Shown piece after piece: positions 9,436 through 18,685 of a stretch of 64,000 nucleotides of DNA. Each line of letters begins with the position of its first letter. Positions within the stretch are counted from its first letter, which is position 1. This DNA comes from Leptospiraceae bacterium (GTDB taxonomy: Bacteria > Spirochaetota > Leptospiria > Leptospirales > Leptonemataceae): positions 186,001-250,000 of the forward strand of contig JAOACE010000009.1 of NCBI GenBank assembly GCA_026418015.1. The letters are read 5' to 3'. A model generated the notes under the pieces. It made no database searches, was not told where the DNA came from, and was given only the letters and a program-made list of their open reading frames with translations. The translations under genes were made by a program, and so were the position numbers.

Positions 9436-10401
9436 ATGAATTTAATGAAAGAAATTTTTTTGTTTTTGTTATTTTTATTTTCGATCCAATTATCTGCACA
9501 AAATCAAACAGAAATCCCCGAGCTAAAACGACCCGTCATGGATTTGGTGGGAATCCTTAAACCAGAGGAAGTCTCTATCATCGAAAACAAAATCCTCAAC
9601 CTACAAAAAGAAAAGGGCAGTCAAATCGCTGTCCTTATCATCCCATCTACTGGCGACTTACCCATCGAAGATTATTCCATCCGTGTCGCAGAAAAATGGA
9701 AACTCGGTAGAAAAGGTGTCGACGATGGTGTCTTATTCCTTATTGCTTACAACGACAGAAAAATGCGCATCGAAGTCGGTTATGGTTTAGAAGGTGCTAT
9801 CCCCGATGCAAAAGCGAAACAAATCTTAGATGATTTCGTCCGACCTCACTTTAAAAACAAAAACTTCTATAAAGGTATCGACACAGGTGTCGATCTTCTC
9901 ATTAAACTAATCAAAAATGAACCATTGCCAGAGCCAGCAAAAAAAAACGATAAATCAAATTTATTAGACAAAAGCTTAGACATAATAACGAGTTTGATTG
10001 CTTATTTAATCATATGTTCTTTTCCATTATTGGTGCACTTGGGAATTCTTGCCACTTCTTATGAGCACTCAAAAATATATGGTACTATTATGACAATTCT
10101 ATATATATTAACTCCCATCATTTTATTTTATTATTTTATACCATTTTCTCTTTTGTCTGCGATTATAACAACCTACGCAGCTCTTATACCCTTTGGAATT
10201 ATCGATTATATGATCAATCCTCCACCTAAAAAGAAAGTAGAACCCAACGAAAACTCAAAACTTTCCAATTCTTCTAAAAGTTCGACAACTTCTAGAACAT
10301 CAGGATGGTTATCTAGTAGTAATTGGTCATCGAGTAGTTTTGGTGGTTTTTCTGGTGGAGGTGGCTCTTTTGGTGGCGGAGGTTCATCCAGTAGTTGGTG
10401 A
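9436..10401 (+). CDS. TPM-domain (YgcG-like) exported membrane protein
   Basis: A signal peptide (about residues 1-22, ending LSAQ) precedes a TPM phosphatase-like domain at about 30-165 with VMDLVGILKPEEV, GSQIAVLIIP, the VDDGVLFLIA-YNDRKMRIEVGYGLEG block and a terminal helix. Two or three membrane helices follow (about 180-255), then a Ser/Gly-rich tail with GGFSGGGGSFGGGG, the typical YgcG ending. Such proteins are membrane-anchored with the TPM domain outside the cytoplasm; their function is poorly defined. Its last 18 bases overlap the convergent sufU gene. Confidence 0.85.
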   Translation: MNLMKEIFLFLLFLFSIQLSAQNQTEIPELKRPVMDLVGILKPEEVSIIENKILNLQKEKGSQIAVLIIPSTGDLPIEDYSIRVAEKWKLGRKGVDDGVLFLIAYNDRKMRIEVGYGLEGAIPDAKAKQILDDFVRPHFKNKNFYKGIDTGVDLLIKLIKNEPLPEPAKKNDKSNLLDKSLDIITSLIAYLIICSFPLLVHLGILATSYEHSKIYGTIMTILYILTPIILFYYFIPFSLLSAIITTYAALIPFGIIDYMINPPPKKKVEPNENSKLSNSSKSSTTSRTSGWLSSSNWSSSSFGGFSGGGGSFGGGGSSSSW

Positions 10402-10842
10402 AGGTTTATTTCTTGTATATTCTTTAATTGCTTGTTCTAATGTATTCCAAGAAAGGGTTGCACACTTAACTCTAATAGGAAATTTTTTTACCCCTTTTAA
10501 TGCTTCTAAATCTTCGTAAGGACTTGGCATAGAAACCTCTTCTTTACTCATAATCATGCTTTTAAATAGATCAATTAATGACTTTGCTTGTTCTAACGAT
10601 TGATTTTCTATGAATGATGACATCATTTCTGTCGAAGCCATACAAATACTGCAACCTTGTCCTGTATATTTCGCTTGAATAATTTTGTCGTCTTTTACCA
10701 GTAAATGCAATTGTACTTCGTCGCCACAACTACGGTTTACTCCTTCCTCGTGGATGTTTGCTTCTGGTAATTCTCCATAATGCTTAGGATTCTGAGAATA
10801 TTCAATAATGATTTCTTTATAAAGATCTTCGTTTAAAGACAT
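10384..10842 (-). CDS. sufU: SufU-type iron-sulfur scaffold / sulfur-transfer protein
   Basis: Accepts sulfur from SufS in Fe-S cluster assembly. The zinc or cluster ligands of the SufU family are present: C39 and D41 (SCGDE), C64 (GCSIC) and C127 (RVKCATLSW), with the typical insertion between C64 and C127. The protein is 152 residues. It is the last gene of the suf operon, 9 bases after sufS. This layout (sufS followed by sufU) resembles Gram-positive SUF systems, with SufE absent here. Confidence 0.9.
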   Translation of the reverse strand: MSLNEDLYKEIIIEYSQNPKHYGELPEANIHEEGVNRSCGDEVQLHLLVKDDKIIQAKYTGQGCSICMASTEMMSSFIENQSLEQAKSLIDLFKSMIMSKEEVSMPSPYEDLEALKGVKKFPIRVKCATLSWNTLEQAIKEYTRNKPSPTTG

Positions 10843-10851
10843 AGAATTCTC

Positions 10852-12108
10852 TTACTTTTGAACTGTTATGTATCGTTTTTCTTTTAATTTAAATATTTCA
10901 ATAACTTTTTCTATACCTTTGATTAATGCATCTACATCTTCGATTCCGTTGTAAAGATAAAAACTTGCACGTGCAGTTCCGGGTATACCGATCTTTTTCA
11001 TCAACGGTTCGCAGCAGTGATGACCTGCGCGAATTGCTATTCCTTCTTGATCTAGAATGGTTCCAATATCGTGGGGATGAACACCTTCGACTAGAAAACT
11101 AATCACTCCTCCTCTCTTCGAAAAATCTTCTGTCCCAAACAACCTTACAAAAGGAATTTCTTTAAGTTTAGGAATTGCATATTGCAGTATTTCCACTTCG
11201 TGCTGATGGATATTTTCTATTCCAATACTTTTTAAATAATCTAATGCAACAGCATAAGCAACAACACCAGCTATATTAGGTGTTCCAGCTTCGAATTTAT
11301 TCGGAAGTGGTGCAGGCTTATATCCATCTTTCCATACTGTAAGAATCATATCGCCACCACCCATAAAAGGATCCATCATTTCTAACAACTCTCTTTTTCC
11401 ATATAAAACACCTACTCCTGTTGGACCAAGCATTTTATGAGCAGACATTGCATAAAAATCACAATCAATTTCTTGAACATCCACAGGAAGATGACAAGCT
11501 CCTTGTGCACCATCAACAACAAAAATAGCATTTACTTGTTTCGCATAGTAAGAAATCTTTTTTAAATCATGAATTGTTCCAATAGCATTGGACATATGTG
11601 CAACAGAAATGACCTTTGTTCTTTCTGTTAAAACATCAGGAATTTTTTCATAATCATATTGATAATCTTCGGTTAGAGGAATATGCTTAATCTTAACTCC
11701 TTTTTTTTGGGCTACAATCATCCATGGAACCAAGTTGGAATGATGTTCCATTTCCGAAACCAATATCTCGTCTCCTTCTTTTAGAAACTTTATCGCATAA
11801 GAATATGCAATAAGATTGATACTTTCTGTTGTATTTCGCGTAAAAATGATTTCTTCTGGTTCTCTCGCATTAATAAATTCTTTTACTTTTGTTCGCGTTA
11901 ATTCATAAAGGTCTGTTGCTTCGTAGCTTAATCTGTATGCTCCTCTATGAATGTTGGCATTTCGACATCGATAAAAATCCGAAGATGCATCGATCACTTT
12001 CTGTGGTTTTTGCGAACTTGCCGCGGAATCTAAAAAGACAAGGGGTTTACCATTCATCTGGGTTTGCAAAATGGGAAAGTCTAATTTAATTTTTTTATAA
12101 TCTAACAT
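10852..12108 (-). CDS. sufS: Cysteine desulfurase SufS
   Basis: PLP enzyme removing sulfur from cysteine for Fe-S assembly. The N-terminal FLDSAASSQKP block, the EHHSN motif, VVDGAQGACH and the PLP lysine K225 (MSAHKMLGPTG) are present. The persulfide cysteine lies in RAGHHCCEP (C365, with an unusual second Cys after it). At 418 residues it is of normal class II length. Spacing to the Rieske gene upstream is 10 bases, so it is within the suf operon. Confidence 0.95.
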   Translation of the reverse strand: MLDYKKIKLDFPILQTQMNGKPLVFLDSAASSQKPQKVIDASSDFYRCRNANIHRGAYRLSYEATDLYELTRTKVKEFINAREPEEIIFTRNTTESINLIAYSYAIKFLKEGDEILVSEMEHHSNLVPWMIVAQKKGVKIKHIPLTEDYQYDYEKIPDVLTERTKVISVAHMSNAIGTIHDLKKISYYAKQVNAIFVVDGAQGACHLPVDVQEIDCDFYAMSAHKMLGPTGVGVLYGKRELLEMMDPFMGGGDMILTVWKDGYKPAPLPNKFEAGTPNIAGVVAYAVALDYLKSIGIENIHQHEVEILQYAIPKLKEIPFVRLFGTEDFSKRGGVISFLVEGVHPHDIGTILDQEGIAIRAGHHCCEPLMKKIGIPGTARASFYLYNGIEDVDALIKGIEKVIEIFKLKEKRYITVQK

Positions 12109-12118
12109 AGGATTTTCC

Positions 12119-12433
12119 TTAATCGATATTTATATAAACATCATTGCCTTGAATTTCGACTTCGTAAACTTCTAATGCTTCTGTTGCAGGAAGTTTTGTT
12201 GCTCTACCCGTTTCTAAATTAAACCTACCACCATGCCTTGGACAAATAATCTCTTTCGTAGATAGTTCAATTCTGGCCTGATCAAATGGTGCTCCATCGT
12301 GAGTACATTCATCCTGAAATGCAAGAACTCTATCGTGGATTTTTGTAATTCCTATCGGTCCATAAGGAGTAATCTTACTGATTACCTGCCCTTCTTGAAC
12401 CTCGTTTACGTTGCACAACTTAATTTTTGGCAT
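12119..12433 (-). CDS. Rieske-type [2Fe-2S] ferredoxin in the suf operon
   Basis: Small soluble Rieske protein of 104 residues. The cluster ligands are C43-T-H45 and C64-P-R-H67. It resembles the ferredoxin subunits of non-haem dioxygenases and NirD-like proteins, and standalone Rieske proteins are common in suf operons of several phyla. It probably supplies or accepts electrons during cluster assembly or repair, but the precise role is inferred only from its place between sufD and sufS. Confidence 0.88.
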   Translation of the reverse strand: MPKIKLCNVNEVQEGQVISKITPYGPIGITKIHDRVLAFQDECTHDGAPFDQARIELSTKEIICPRHGGRFNLETGRATKLPATEALEVYEVEIQGNDVYINID

Positions 12434-12441
12434 AGAATCTC

Positions 12442-13611
12442 CTACAATTTATTCGACAAATTTTCTATGTAAGCTTCTTTTTCTTCTTCTGATAGATGAG
12501 TTTCTTGGATTAAGTCGTAAATAAATCCCATCATTAAAAGTCTTTTTGCTTCTTTTTCTGTTAAACCTCTTGTTTGTAGGTAAAAAATTGCTTCTTCGTC
12601 TAAATCGCCTGCTGTCGCACCATGTTCACAACTTACATCTTCGGATCGTACAATCAGCCATGGCATAGATTCTGCTTTTGCTTTTTTGCTTAAAATCAAG
12701 TTATGGTTTAGCTGATGACTATTTACTCCTTTGATCTTATGGGGGGTTTCTAACTTTCCAATAAATACAGAATGTGCTCTATCTTTAACAATCGTTTTAT
12801 AGAGTAAAGAACTCGTTTCGTAATTATTCCTATGCTGGACATCCATCTCCATGTTATGGAAGTGTCCTTTTTCGCCAAAGAAAAATCCAATACCGCGAAA
12901 TTCAATATTTTCTTCGAGTAGTCGAGCTTGCAAAAAACCTTTTCCTGTGATTCCACCTGTATGGAAAATTGCTGTGTGTACGTATGAATCTTTATGCTGA
13001 ATTACTCGAATTTTATGGAAATGAAATTCATAATCGGTATGATTTCTTACAGAAACAAATTTTACTCTACTATTTTTTTCTGCTAATATATAGACGGTAC
13101 TATTCCATAATGCTTGTTCTTCGATTCCCTCAATTTGTTGGAGTATTTCGACTTCGCTTCCTTCTTTTGCGATTATTACAACAAAAGGAAAGAATCCATC
13201 GCCAGAAATCGCTTTATGGGTGATTTTGATTTGCTCTTTTGTATTCGATGGCACTTGGATTAAATGGATGTTTTGCAGTAAGGCAACATTCAACAAGGTA
13301 AAATAATCTACCTCGAAGTGATAGCTTTCTGCTTTCGAAGAATCAATGTTTAGCATTAAAAATTTTTCTATTATAGAAGGGTCTGTTATTGTATATTGAG
13401 ATGTTATATTGGTTTGTAATTCTGAATCCACCAATTTTAAACTATTGAATGGTATTAGATTAAGGTTGATTTTTCTCCACGATTCGTGATAGCTTGGTGG
13501 TAAAGAAATTTTATTGAATCTTTCTAATGCTTGTATTTGTAAATTTTTAAAAGGATGATTTGTGTTTTCTATATAGTTTAAAAATCGATCTTTTTGGATG
13601 ATGGTTTGCAT
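12442..13611 (-). CDS. sufD: Fe-S assembly protein SufD
   Basis: Component of the SufBC2D scaffold. It has the SufB/SufD beta-helix core and the C-terminal block HGATAGDLDEEAIFYLQTRGLTEKEAKRLLMMGFI, which is diagnostic, with the conserved His in CEHGATAG. At 389 residues it is shorter than SufB and N-terminally divergent, as expected. It lies 15 bases after sufC. It has no catalytic motif of its own and forms a heterodimer with SufB. Confidence 0.93.
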   Translation of the reverse strand: MQTIIQKDRFLNYIENTNHPFKNLQIQALERFNKISLPPSYHESWRKINLNLIPFNSLKLVDSELQTNITSQYTITDPSIIEKFLMLNIDSSKAESYHFEVDYFTLLNVALLQNIHLIQVPSNTKEQIKITHKAISGDGFFPFVVIIAKEGSEVEILQQIEGIEEQALWNSTVYILAEKNSRVKFVSVRNHTDYEFHFHKIRVIQHKDSYVHTAIFHTGGITGKGFLQARLLEENIEFRGIGFFFGEKGHFHNMEMDVQHRNNYETSSLLYKTIVKDRAHSVFIGKLETPHKIKGVNSHQLNHNLILSKKAKAESMPWLIVRSEDVSCEHGATAGDLDEEAIFYLQTRGLTEKEAKRLLMMGFIYDLIQETHLSEEEKEAYIENLSNKL

Positions 13612-13625
13612 AAATTTTTCCTTGG

Positions 13626-14369
13626 TTATTTTACCGTAGAAAGAATTTGTTCATAGCCTTTTTGTTCTAGTTCTAATGCCAATTCTTTTCCACCACTAAA
13701 CTGAATGTTGCCATTCATAAAGATATGGACTTTATCAACCTCAATATAATTCAACAATCTTTGATAATGGGTGATTAATATCATGGAGCGTTGAGGACTT
13801 TTCATCTCTTGGATATTTTCTGCAATGATTCTTAACGCATCTATATCTAAACCAGAATCGATTTCGTCTAAGATTGCAAATTTCGGTTGTATTAGCCGCA
13901 TTTGGACAATTTCGTGTCTTTTTTTCTCCCCACCAGAAAAGCCATCGTTTACATATCGAGCCAAGAAATCTTTCTTCATTTGTAGTTTATCGAAAGCAGA
14001 GTTGACTTTTTCGCGAAGCTCTCGAATAGGGACATCACCATAAAAGCTTTTGATTACATTTCTTAAAAAGTTCATTGTTGTAACACCGGGTATTTGTGTT
14101 GGATACTGCAACGATAAGAACATACCTTTTCTTGCTCGCTCATCTGTTGTTAGGTTTAATATGCTTTCACCTTCGAATTTTATATCACCTTTGGTTACTT
14201 TATATTTAGGATGTCCTAATAATGTATAAGATAAGGTGCTTTTCCCAGAGCCATTAGGTCCCATTATCGCGTGAATTTCTCCATAAGGGATTTGTAGGTT
14301 GATCCCTTTTATAATTTCTTTTCCTTCTACTTCTACGTGTAAATCAATCAATTCCAGTATATAGTTCAT
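13626..14369 (-). CDS. sufC: Fe-S assembly ATPase SufC
   Basis: Cytoplasmic ABC-type ATPase that drives conformational change of SufB-SufD. Walker A is GPNGSGKS, the signature is [11 protein letters not shown] and Walker B is [12 protein letters not shown] with the SufC-typical DEIDSGLD. I set the start at the ATG at 14369, which overlaps the sufB stop codon as ATGA and has a GGAG site 8 bases upstream; a longer in-frame reading to 14390 would add seven residues inside sufB. The overlap indicates translational coupling. Confidence 0.95.
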   Translation of the reverse strand: MNYILELIDLHVEVEGKEIIKGINLQIPYGEIHAIMGPNGSGKSTLSYTLLGHPKYKVTKGDIKFEGESILNLTTDERARKGMFLSLQYPTQIPGVTTMNFLRNVIKSFYGDVPIRELREKVNSAFDKLQMKKDFLARYVNDGFSGGEKKRHEIVQMRLIQPKFAILDEIDSGLDIDALRIIAENIQEMKSPQRSMILITHYQRLLNYIEVDKVHIFMNGNIQFSGGKELALELEQKGYEQILSTVK

Positions 14370-15820
14370 TTTTTTTTCTCCAATTTGCAAGTTTGTCCTT
14401 TAATTTCGTTTTTGTTGAGTTGTGGAGTTGTTCTTTTGATGGCTTTTCCATCTTCTAGTATCATGCGAATTAAACGACTAATTTCCACAGAATATTCTAC
14501 ATTAAGATCTCGAACGACTGCATCGCAAAAACCTGTCACAATGAGCAATTTTGCTTCGTCTTCGTCGATTCCTCTTGTTTGTAGGTAGAACAAAATATCT
14601 TCGTCAATTTTCGATACCGTTGCTTCGTAATTCAACTTTGCCGAATCCACATGAACCTCATTATAAGGATAAGCATGAGATTCAGAACGATCATCTAACA
14701 TCAATCCATCACACTTGATATGACTATAAGAATTTTCTGCGGTTTTTTCGAATTTTACAAGTCCACGATAGCTATTGATTCCACCATCGAGAGATACTCC
14801 TTTTGCAAGGATGTTGGAACGTGTATTTCTTCCAATATGGATAATGCGCGCTCCTGTATCTTGAATTTGGTTGCTTCCCGCAAAAGCAAGCGATAAAACA
14901 TCTCCAGTAGAATTATCTCCATAAAGAATGATCCCTGGGTATTTGATAGTTTGAGCACCGACATTTACATCATTCCAGGTAATGTGAGCACCTTCGTAAC
15001 ATATACCCCGTTTTACTGTCCAGTTGTACATATTTTTCTTCCAGTTTTGGATGGTGGTATAATGAATGCGCGCATTTTTATGTGCAATCAACTCTACCAC
15101 AGCAGTATGAAAGTTTGTTTCGAAATCTTGAATGGATGTACACCCTTCACTATAAATGAGTTCGCTACCTTCATCTGCAATAAGCAATGTGCGTTCATAC
15201 TGGCCAGAAGAAGCCGCAGTAACTTTAAAATAAGCTTGAAGTGGCATTGGTGTCTTTACGCCCTTAGGAACATAAGCAAAAGAACCTCCACTAAAAACAG
15301 CACTATTCAACGCAGCAAATTTATTATCTTCTGGAGGAACAATTGTACCCAAATATTTTCTTACTAAGTCGGGATATTCTCTGATTGCAGTATCGATGTC
15401 GCAAAATATAATACCTAATTCTTCTAATTCTTTTTTTACGTTCGCATAGACTGTTTCGGAATCGTTCATTGCTTCGAGACCAGCCAAATATTTTCTTTCG
15501 TGTTCTGGAATTCCTAACCTTTCGAAACTTTCTAATACTTCTGGATCTACCTCTTCCCACGACTTCTTTTTCTTTCTGTTAGAACCTACATAATGGACAT
15601 AAGAATTCAAATCGATGTTAAAATGAGGAATAAAACCCCAATTTGGCATAGGTTTCGACAAAAAGATTTCTAACGCTTTTAGTCGAAATTCTGTAACCCA
15701 TCCTGGTTCATTTTTAATGTGGGAAATGGACTCTACTACTTTTTTATTTAATCCTTTGGGAAATTTATCTGGTTCATAATATTTAGGCTCTAATTTTTCT
15801 ATTTCTAATATGGATGTCAT
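14366..15820 (-). CDS. sufB: Fe-S scaffold protein SufB
   Basis: Principal scaffold of the SUF machinery and first gene of the operon. It carries the family blocks [41 protein letters not shown] and [24 protein letters not shown]. At 484 residues it is full length. The 220-base region upstream holds a near-perfect PerR/Fur-type palindrome at 15877-15893, so peroxide- or iron-dependent control of the operon is likely. The mRNA runs sufB-sufC-sufD-Rieske-sufS-sufU. Confidence 0.96.
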   Translation of the reverse strand: MTSILEIEKLEPKYYEPDKFPKGLNKKVVESISHIKNEPGWVTEFRLKALEIFLSKPMPNWGFIPHFNIDLNSYVHYVGSNRKKKKSWEEVDPEVLESFERLGIPEHERKYLAGLEAMNDSETVYANVKKELEELGIIFCDIDTAIREYPDLVRKYLGTIVPPEDNKFAALNSAVFSGGSFAYVPKGVKTPMPLQAYFKVTAASSGQYERTLLIADEGSELIYSEGCTSIQDFETNFHTAVVELIAHKNARIHYTTIQNWKKNMYNWTVKRGICYEGAHITWNDVNVGAQTIKYPGIILYGDNSTGDVLSLAFAGSNQIQDTGARIIHIGRNTRSNILAKGVSLDGGINSYRGLVKFEKTAENSYSHIKCDGLMLDDRSESHAYPYNEVHVDSAKLNYEATVSKIDEDILFYLQTRGIDEDEAKLLIVTGFCDAVVRDLNVEYSVEISRLIRMILEDGKAIKRTTPQLNKNEIKGQTCKLEKKK

Positions 15821-15876
15821 AAAACCACCTTTTTATACTAAACATTTATGTTGTATAACTTTAAAATTATACTCAT

Positions 15877-15893
15877 TTTAGAATTATTCTAAA
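15877..15893. promoter_or_regulatory. Candidate PerR/Fur-family operator of the suf operon
   Basis: TTTAGAATTATTCTAAA is a perfect 8-1-8 inverted repeat. Its inner 7-1-7 form TTAGAAT-T-ATTCTAA fits the PerR/Fur box layout (TTAxAATxATTxTAA). It stands about 57 bases upstream of the sufB ATG, a sensible operator position. Match to the known consensus is by memory; the regulator is not in this window. Confidence 0.6.
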
Positions 15894-16005
15894 TTAAGTT
15901 TCTCAAATAAAAAATAAATCATTATGGTTCAATTGGCAAGTAATTTTTAGTTAAAAGGAATAATTTCAAAAAAATATTACAGAGTACATAATTCTAAATT
16001 TTTGC

Positions 16006-16034
16006 TTGAAAATTTTTCAAGTATGGTGTATAAT
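16006..16034 (+). promoter_or_regulatory. Near-consensus sigma-70 promoter of the fasciclin gene
   Basis: TTGAAA (16006-16011), a 17-base spacer and TATAAT (16029-16034). The ATG begins at 16041, only 6 bases after the -10, so the predicted transcript is leaderless. No ribosome-binding sequence is present. Confidence 0.72.
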
Positions 16035-16040
16035 GCTAGT

Positions 16041-16583
16041 ATGAAAACAAAAATCATTTTATTGGTCTTGCTCACAATTCCATTTGCTTTTTGTAAACAA
16101 GGGTCTTCTTCCAAAGAATTGGGAGGAGGCATGGCTTCTGTAAAAGATAATGTTTCTGAAAAAAATGTCGTTCAGATTGCTTCAGAATCCAAAGATCATT
16201 CTACCTTAGTAAAAGCGGTTCAAGCTGCTGGATTAGTAGATGCATTAGCAAATCCCGGTCCTTTTACTGTTTTTGCACCTACGAATGCAGCATTTGATCA
16301 AGTACCCAAAAGTGATCTGGAAAATCTATTAAAACCAGAAAATAAAAATCAATTAACCACTGTATTATACCACCATGTTTTTGTTGGAAACCTTCGTAAA
16401 GATGATTTGATTCAACGATTTGGAAATCAAGAAATGATCATGTTTGATGGTACGCCCGAAAAAATCGAAGTAAAAGGCAATGATATTTTTATAGGTGGAG
16501 CAAAAGTCTTAGCAGTCGTACCCGCTTCTAACGGTGTTGTATATGTAATTGATAAGGTTCTCTTACCTAAGCAAAAAAAGTAA
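16041..16583 (+). CDS. Fasciclin-domain lipoprotein
   Basis: Exported adhesion-type protein. From the ATG at 16041 the product starts MKTKIILLVLLTIPFAFC, a lipoprotein signal peptide with Cys18 as the lipidation site. A single FAS1 domain fills residues about 45-180, with SKDHSTLVKAVQAAGLVDAL, FTVFAPTNAAFD and the closing VVPASNGVVYVIDKVLLP. The frame is open upstream to 16002, but that would bury the promoter and signal peptide, so I reject that start. Terminated by the hairpin at 16596-16622. Likely outer-membrane or periplasm anchored. Confidence 0.88.
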   Translation: MKTKIILLVLLTIPFAFCKQGSSSKELGGGMASVKDNVSEKNVVQIASESKDHSTLVKAVQAAGLVDALANPGPFTVFAPTNAAFDQVPKSDLENLLKPENKNQLTTVLYHHVFVGNLRKDDLIQRFGNQEMIMFDGTPEKIEVKGNDIFIGGAKVLAVVPASNGVVYVIDKVLLPKQKK

Positions 16584-16595
16584 TTTTCTAAGTAG

Positions 16596-16622
16596 TATGC
16601 CCCGCAAAAGGGGCATATTTTT
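16596..16622 (+). terminator. Rho-independent terminator
   Basis: A perfect 8-bp stem (TATGCCCC / GGGGCATA) with loop GCAAAA is followed by five T residues. It separates the convergent fasciclin and flavin reductase genes. Confidence 0.9.
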
Positions 16623-17097
16623 ATCCACCATAAAACCAACCCGTCGTAAGCATGTAGAGGGGTTCTTGTTCGTTGTGTAAACCTACGTCTACAACTTCTC
16701 CAATCACCACTGCATGATCCCCTTCATCATAAATATGTTTAACGGTACACTCGAAAAAGGCTGGACAATCTTTTAGAACTACCCCATCATTTTTTGTTGT
16801 ATAGAATTCGTATTGATTCAATGTTTGATTTTCTCTTTTGGTAGGTCCAAAAAATGCTTGAGCAATATTTTTTTGGTCTTTTCCCAAGATATTGATGGTA
16901 AAACGTTTTGTTTCTAAGAGCAATCGATAAGAATTAGAATCTTTTTTGACTCCTACCATTACAAGAGGTGGTTTAAAAGAGCACTGAGATAGCCAATTAA
17001 TGGTTCCAGCTGCAATTTCTTCTCCTTTTTTCGTTGTTAAAATATATAAACCATAAGAAATCATTCGTAGTACTTTCTTTTTGATTTGTTCGTCCAT
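16621..17097 (-). CDS. Flavin reductase-like FMN-binding protein
   Basis: Split-barrel flavoprotein of the flavin reductase/flavoredoxin family, 158 residues. Recognisable blocks are MISYGLYILTTKKGEEIAAGTINW near the N-terminus, FKPPLVMVGVKKDSNSY, FTINILGKDQ, and the ending TTGWFYGG, which is characteristic of this family. It would bind FMN and reduce it or pass electrons in the cytoplasm. No partner oxygenase or rubredoxin gene is nearby, so the physiological acceptor is unknown. It converges on the fasciclin gene. Confidence 0.85.
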   Translation of the reverse strand: MDEQIKKKVLRMISYGLYILTTKKGEEIAAGTINWLSQCSFKPPLVMVGVKKDSNSYRLLLETKRFTINILGKDQKNIAQAFFGPTKRENQTLNQYEFYTTKNDGVVLKDCPAFFECTVKHIYDEGDHAVVIGEVVDVGLHNEQEPLYMLTTGWFYGG

Positions 17098-17143
17098 AAT
17101 ACCAAAATAAATCGATGGTTTTTATGTGACAATAACAAACAGA

Positions 17144-18628
17144 TCAAAATTTAAACCACAAAAAGTGCAAATAATATTTTGATTCCTTTTCGTCTTCGTT
17201 AAGAAGGGATGCATATTTGGGATAAAAATAAAGAGGCATTTGTTCTTTTTTGCTATAAACAGTTTTAGAAAAACCCAACAATCCGCCTAAAAAGCTTATT
17301 TCGAATTGATAGGGATTATTTTTGTAATAAAAGCCAGCTAAAAAAAGGTTAAAATCATCGTACTGTTTGTTCCATCGCACACTGAATAACCTTAAAAACA
17401 TAGAAAAATATTTATCTTGATTTTCGTATTTTGCATATTCAACAATGGAATAAAGAGGGCCCCAGTTTTTTTCAAAAAAATCATCGGGGAAAGGCCAGAG
17501 AGATAAAATCCGCCAACCATAAGCATTTTCTTCGTCCCAATAGTTCATTACTGGCCAAAACTTCCAACTTCTTGTTGTTACCTGATCCTGTGGATAATAT
17601 CGATAGTAATGAGACCAAAAGGGCAAAAAGAATTGATAATTGGATTGAATTAATGCAGATTCGGTTTTTAGGTTTCCGAGTAAAATCAAGTAAAAGTTCA
17701 TTTCGTTATAATAAGGCAGTTCATTATTTCCAAACACATAGTGAGCATAAAAAGGAAAAATCACCCAACGTCGAATGTAAGGTTTTTCGGATTTACTGTA
17801 CTGAAATAATATCCACAACAATCGAAAATCAAAGGATTGAGCCTTTTGATCCCTTCCCCAAGAAACCAACGAAATGGGATATAAAATACTATAAGCATAC
17901 ATTGATCCAGATTCGGATCGTTTTTGAGAATACAACGGAAAAAACATAAAAAAATGTCTTGGATCTTTTTTATCTAAATCATCTGAACCCCACTGAAAAA
18001 AAGGCCACAAGAATGTTTTATGTTCGTATTTATCTTGATGAACTTTGCTAGAATAAAAAGGAAAAATTCTTAAATCCCTTCTTTTGTATCCATCTCCTCC
18101 CCAAAGAATCAATGGCCAAAGAATAGAATGAGCTTGATAATTTTTATACTTCCAAGATACATAGAGTGGGAACAATACAAAACGAATTTCTTCCCACGAT
18201 AACTTATCTTTGACCGTACCATAGAATGGAAAAAAACTAAAAAACTGTTCTTTTTCGTTATTGCCATAGCCCCAATAAAAGAAGGGGGTTAACATAATCT
18301 CCCCTTCGGATTTTTCTGTTCTGTTATATTTATCATCACCGTTAAAAAGATACAAAAATGTCCAAGTTCTCCAATAGTTTGTGCCATGATAATAATACAA
18401 AGGATACAAAAAAGTGTTAAAATAATATGCCTTTTCGAAGTTGTAATATCGAGAAAAAAATGGATGAAGATGAATTTCTTTTTGTTCTACGGAAATACTA
18501 CTATCGTATAAAAATAAAAATTCGTAATATTGGATTGGACCTTCTGTTTGGACTCTATTAGGAAGACGTGCATCAACGGAAAAAATCAAAGCAAAATAAA
18601 AGATAAAGGAAACTAAAAACCTAAACAT
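17144..18628 (-). CDS. Exported aromatic-repeat protein, probable outer-membrane beta-barrel
   Basis: I do not know the function. A signal peptide (about residues 1-20, ending SVDA) precedes about 470 residues made of irregular repeats of the form (F/L)xPFY or LWPLILWGG every 20-30 residues: FFSFFPFYG, FVLFPLYVSW, ILWPLILWGGD, LRIFPFYSS, FLWPFFQWGS, FFMFFPLYS. Alternating aromatic strands and short polar turns suggest an outer-membrane beta-barrel. Similar W/F/Y-P-repeat proteins occur in Leptospira and some proteobacteria. The LysM gene is upstream in the same direction, separated by the hairpin at 18640-18660. Confidence 0.6.
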   Translation of the reverse strand: MFRFLVSFIFYFALIFSVDARLPNRVQTEGPIQYYEFLFLYDSSISVEQKEIHLHPFFSRYYNFEKAYYFNTFLYPLYYYHGTNYWRTWTFLYLFNGDDKYNRTEKSEGEIMLTPFFYWGYGNNEKEQFFSFFPFYGTVKDKLSWEEIRFVLFPLYVSWKYKNYQAHSILWPLILWGGDGYKRRDLRIFPFYSSKVHQDKYEHKTFLWPFFQWGSDDLDKKDPRHFFMFFPLYSQKRSESGSMYAYSILYPISLVSWGRDQKAQSFDFRLLWILFQYSKSEKPYIRRWVIFPFYAHYVFGNNELPYYNEMNFYLILLGNLKTESALIQSNYQFFLPFWSHYYRYYPQDQVTTRSWKFWPVMNYWDEENAYGWRILSLWPFPDDFFEKNWGPLYSIVEYAKYENQDKYFSMFLRLFSVRWNKQYDDFNLFLAGFYYKNNPYQFEISFLGGLLGFSKTVYSKKEQMPLYFYPKYASLLNEDEKESKYYLHFLWFKF

Positions 18629-18639
18629 AAAAGAATAAC

Positions 18640-18660
18640 AGAGAGGAAGAATACCTCTCT
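18640..18660 (-). terminator. Hairpin between the LysM and aromatic-repeat genes
   Basis: A perfect 7-bp stem (AGAGAGG / CCTCTCT) with a 7-base loop. On the minus strand it is followed by GTTATTCTTTT and then the ATG of the aromatic-repeat gene. It may be a weak terminator for the LysM gene or a structure affecting translation of the next gene. Confidence 0.45.
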
Positions 18661-18685
18661 TGGATAAATCTATAAGGATGAATCT

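Noticed and set aside
17431..17949. Long plus-strand open frame inside the aromatic-repeat gene
   Set aside because: It is antisense to a gene with a signal peptide and clear repeat structure, and its own translation has no domain or start signal.
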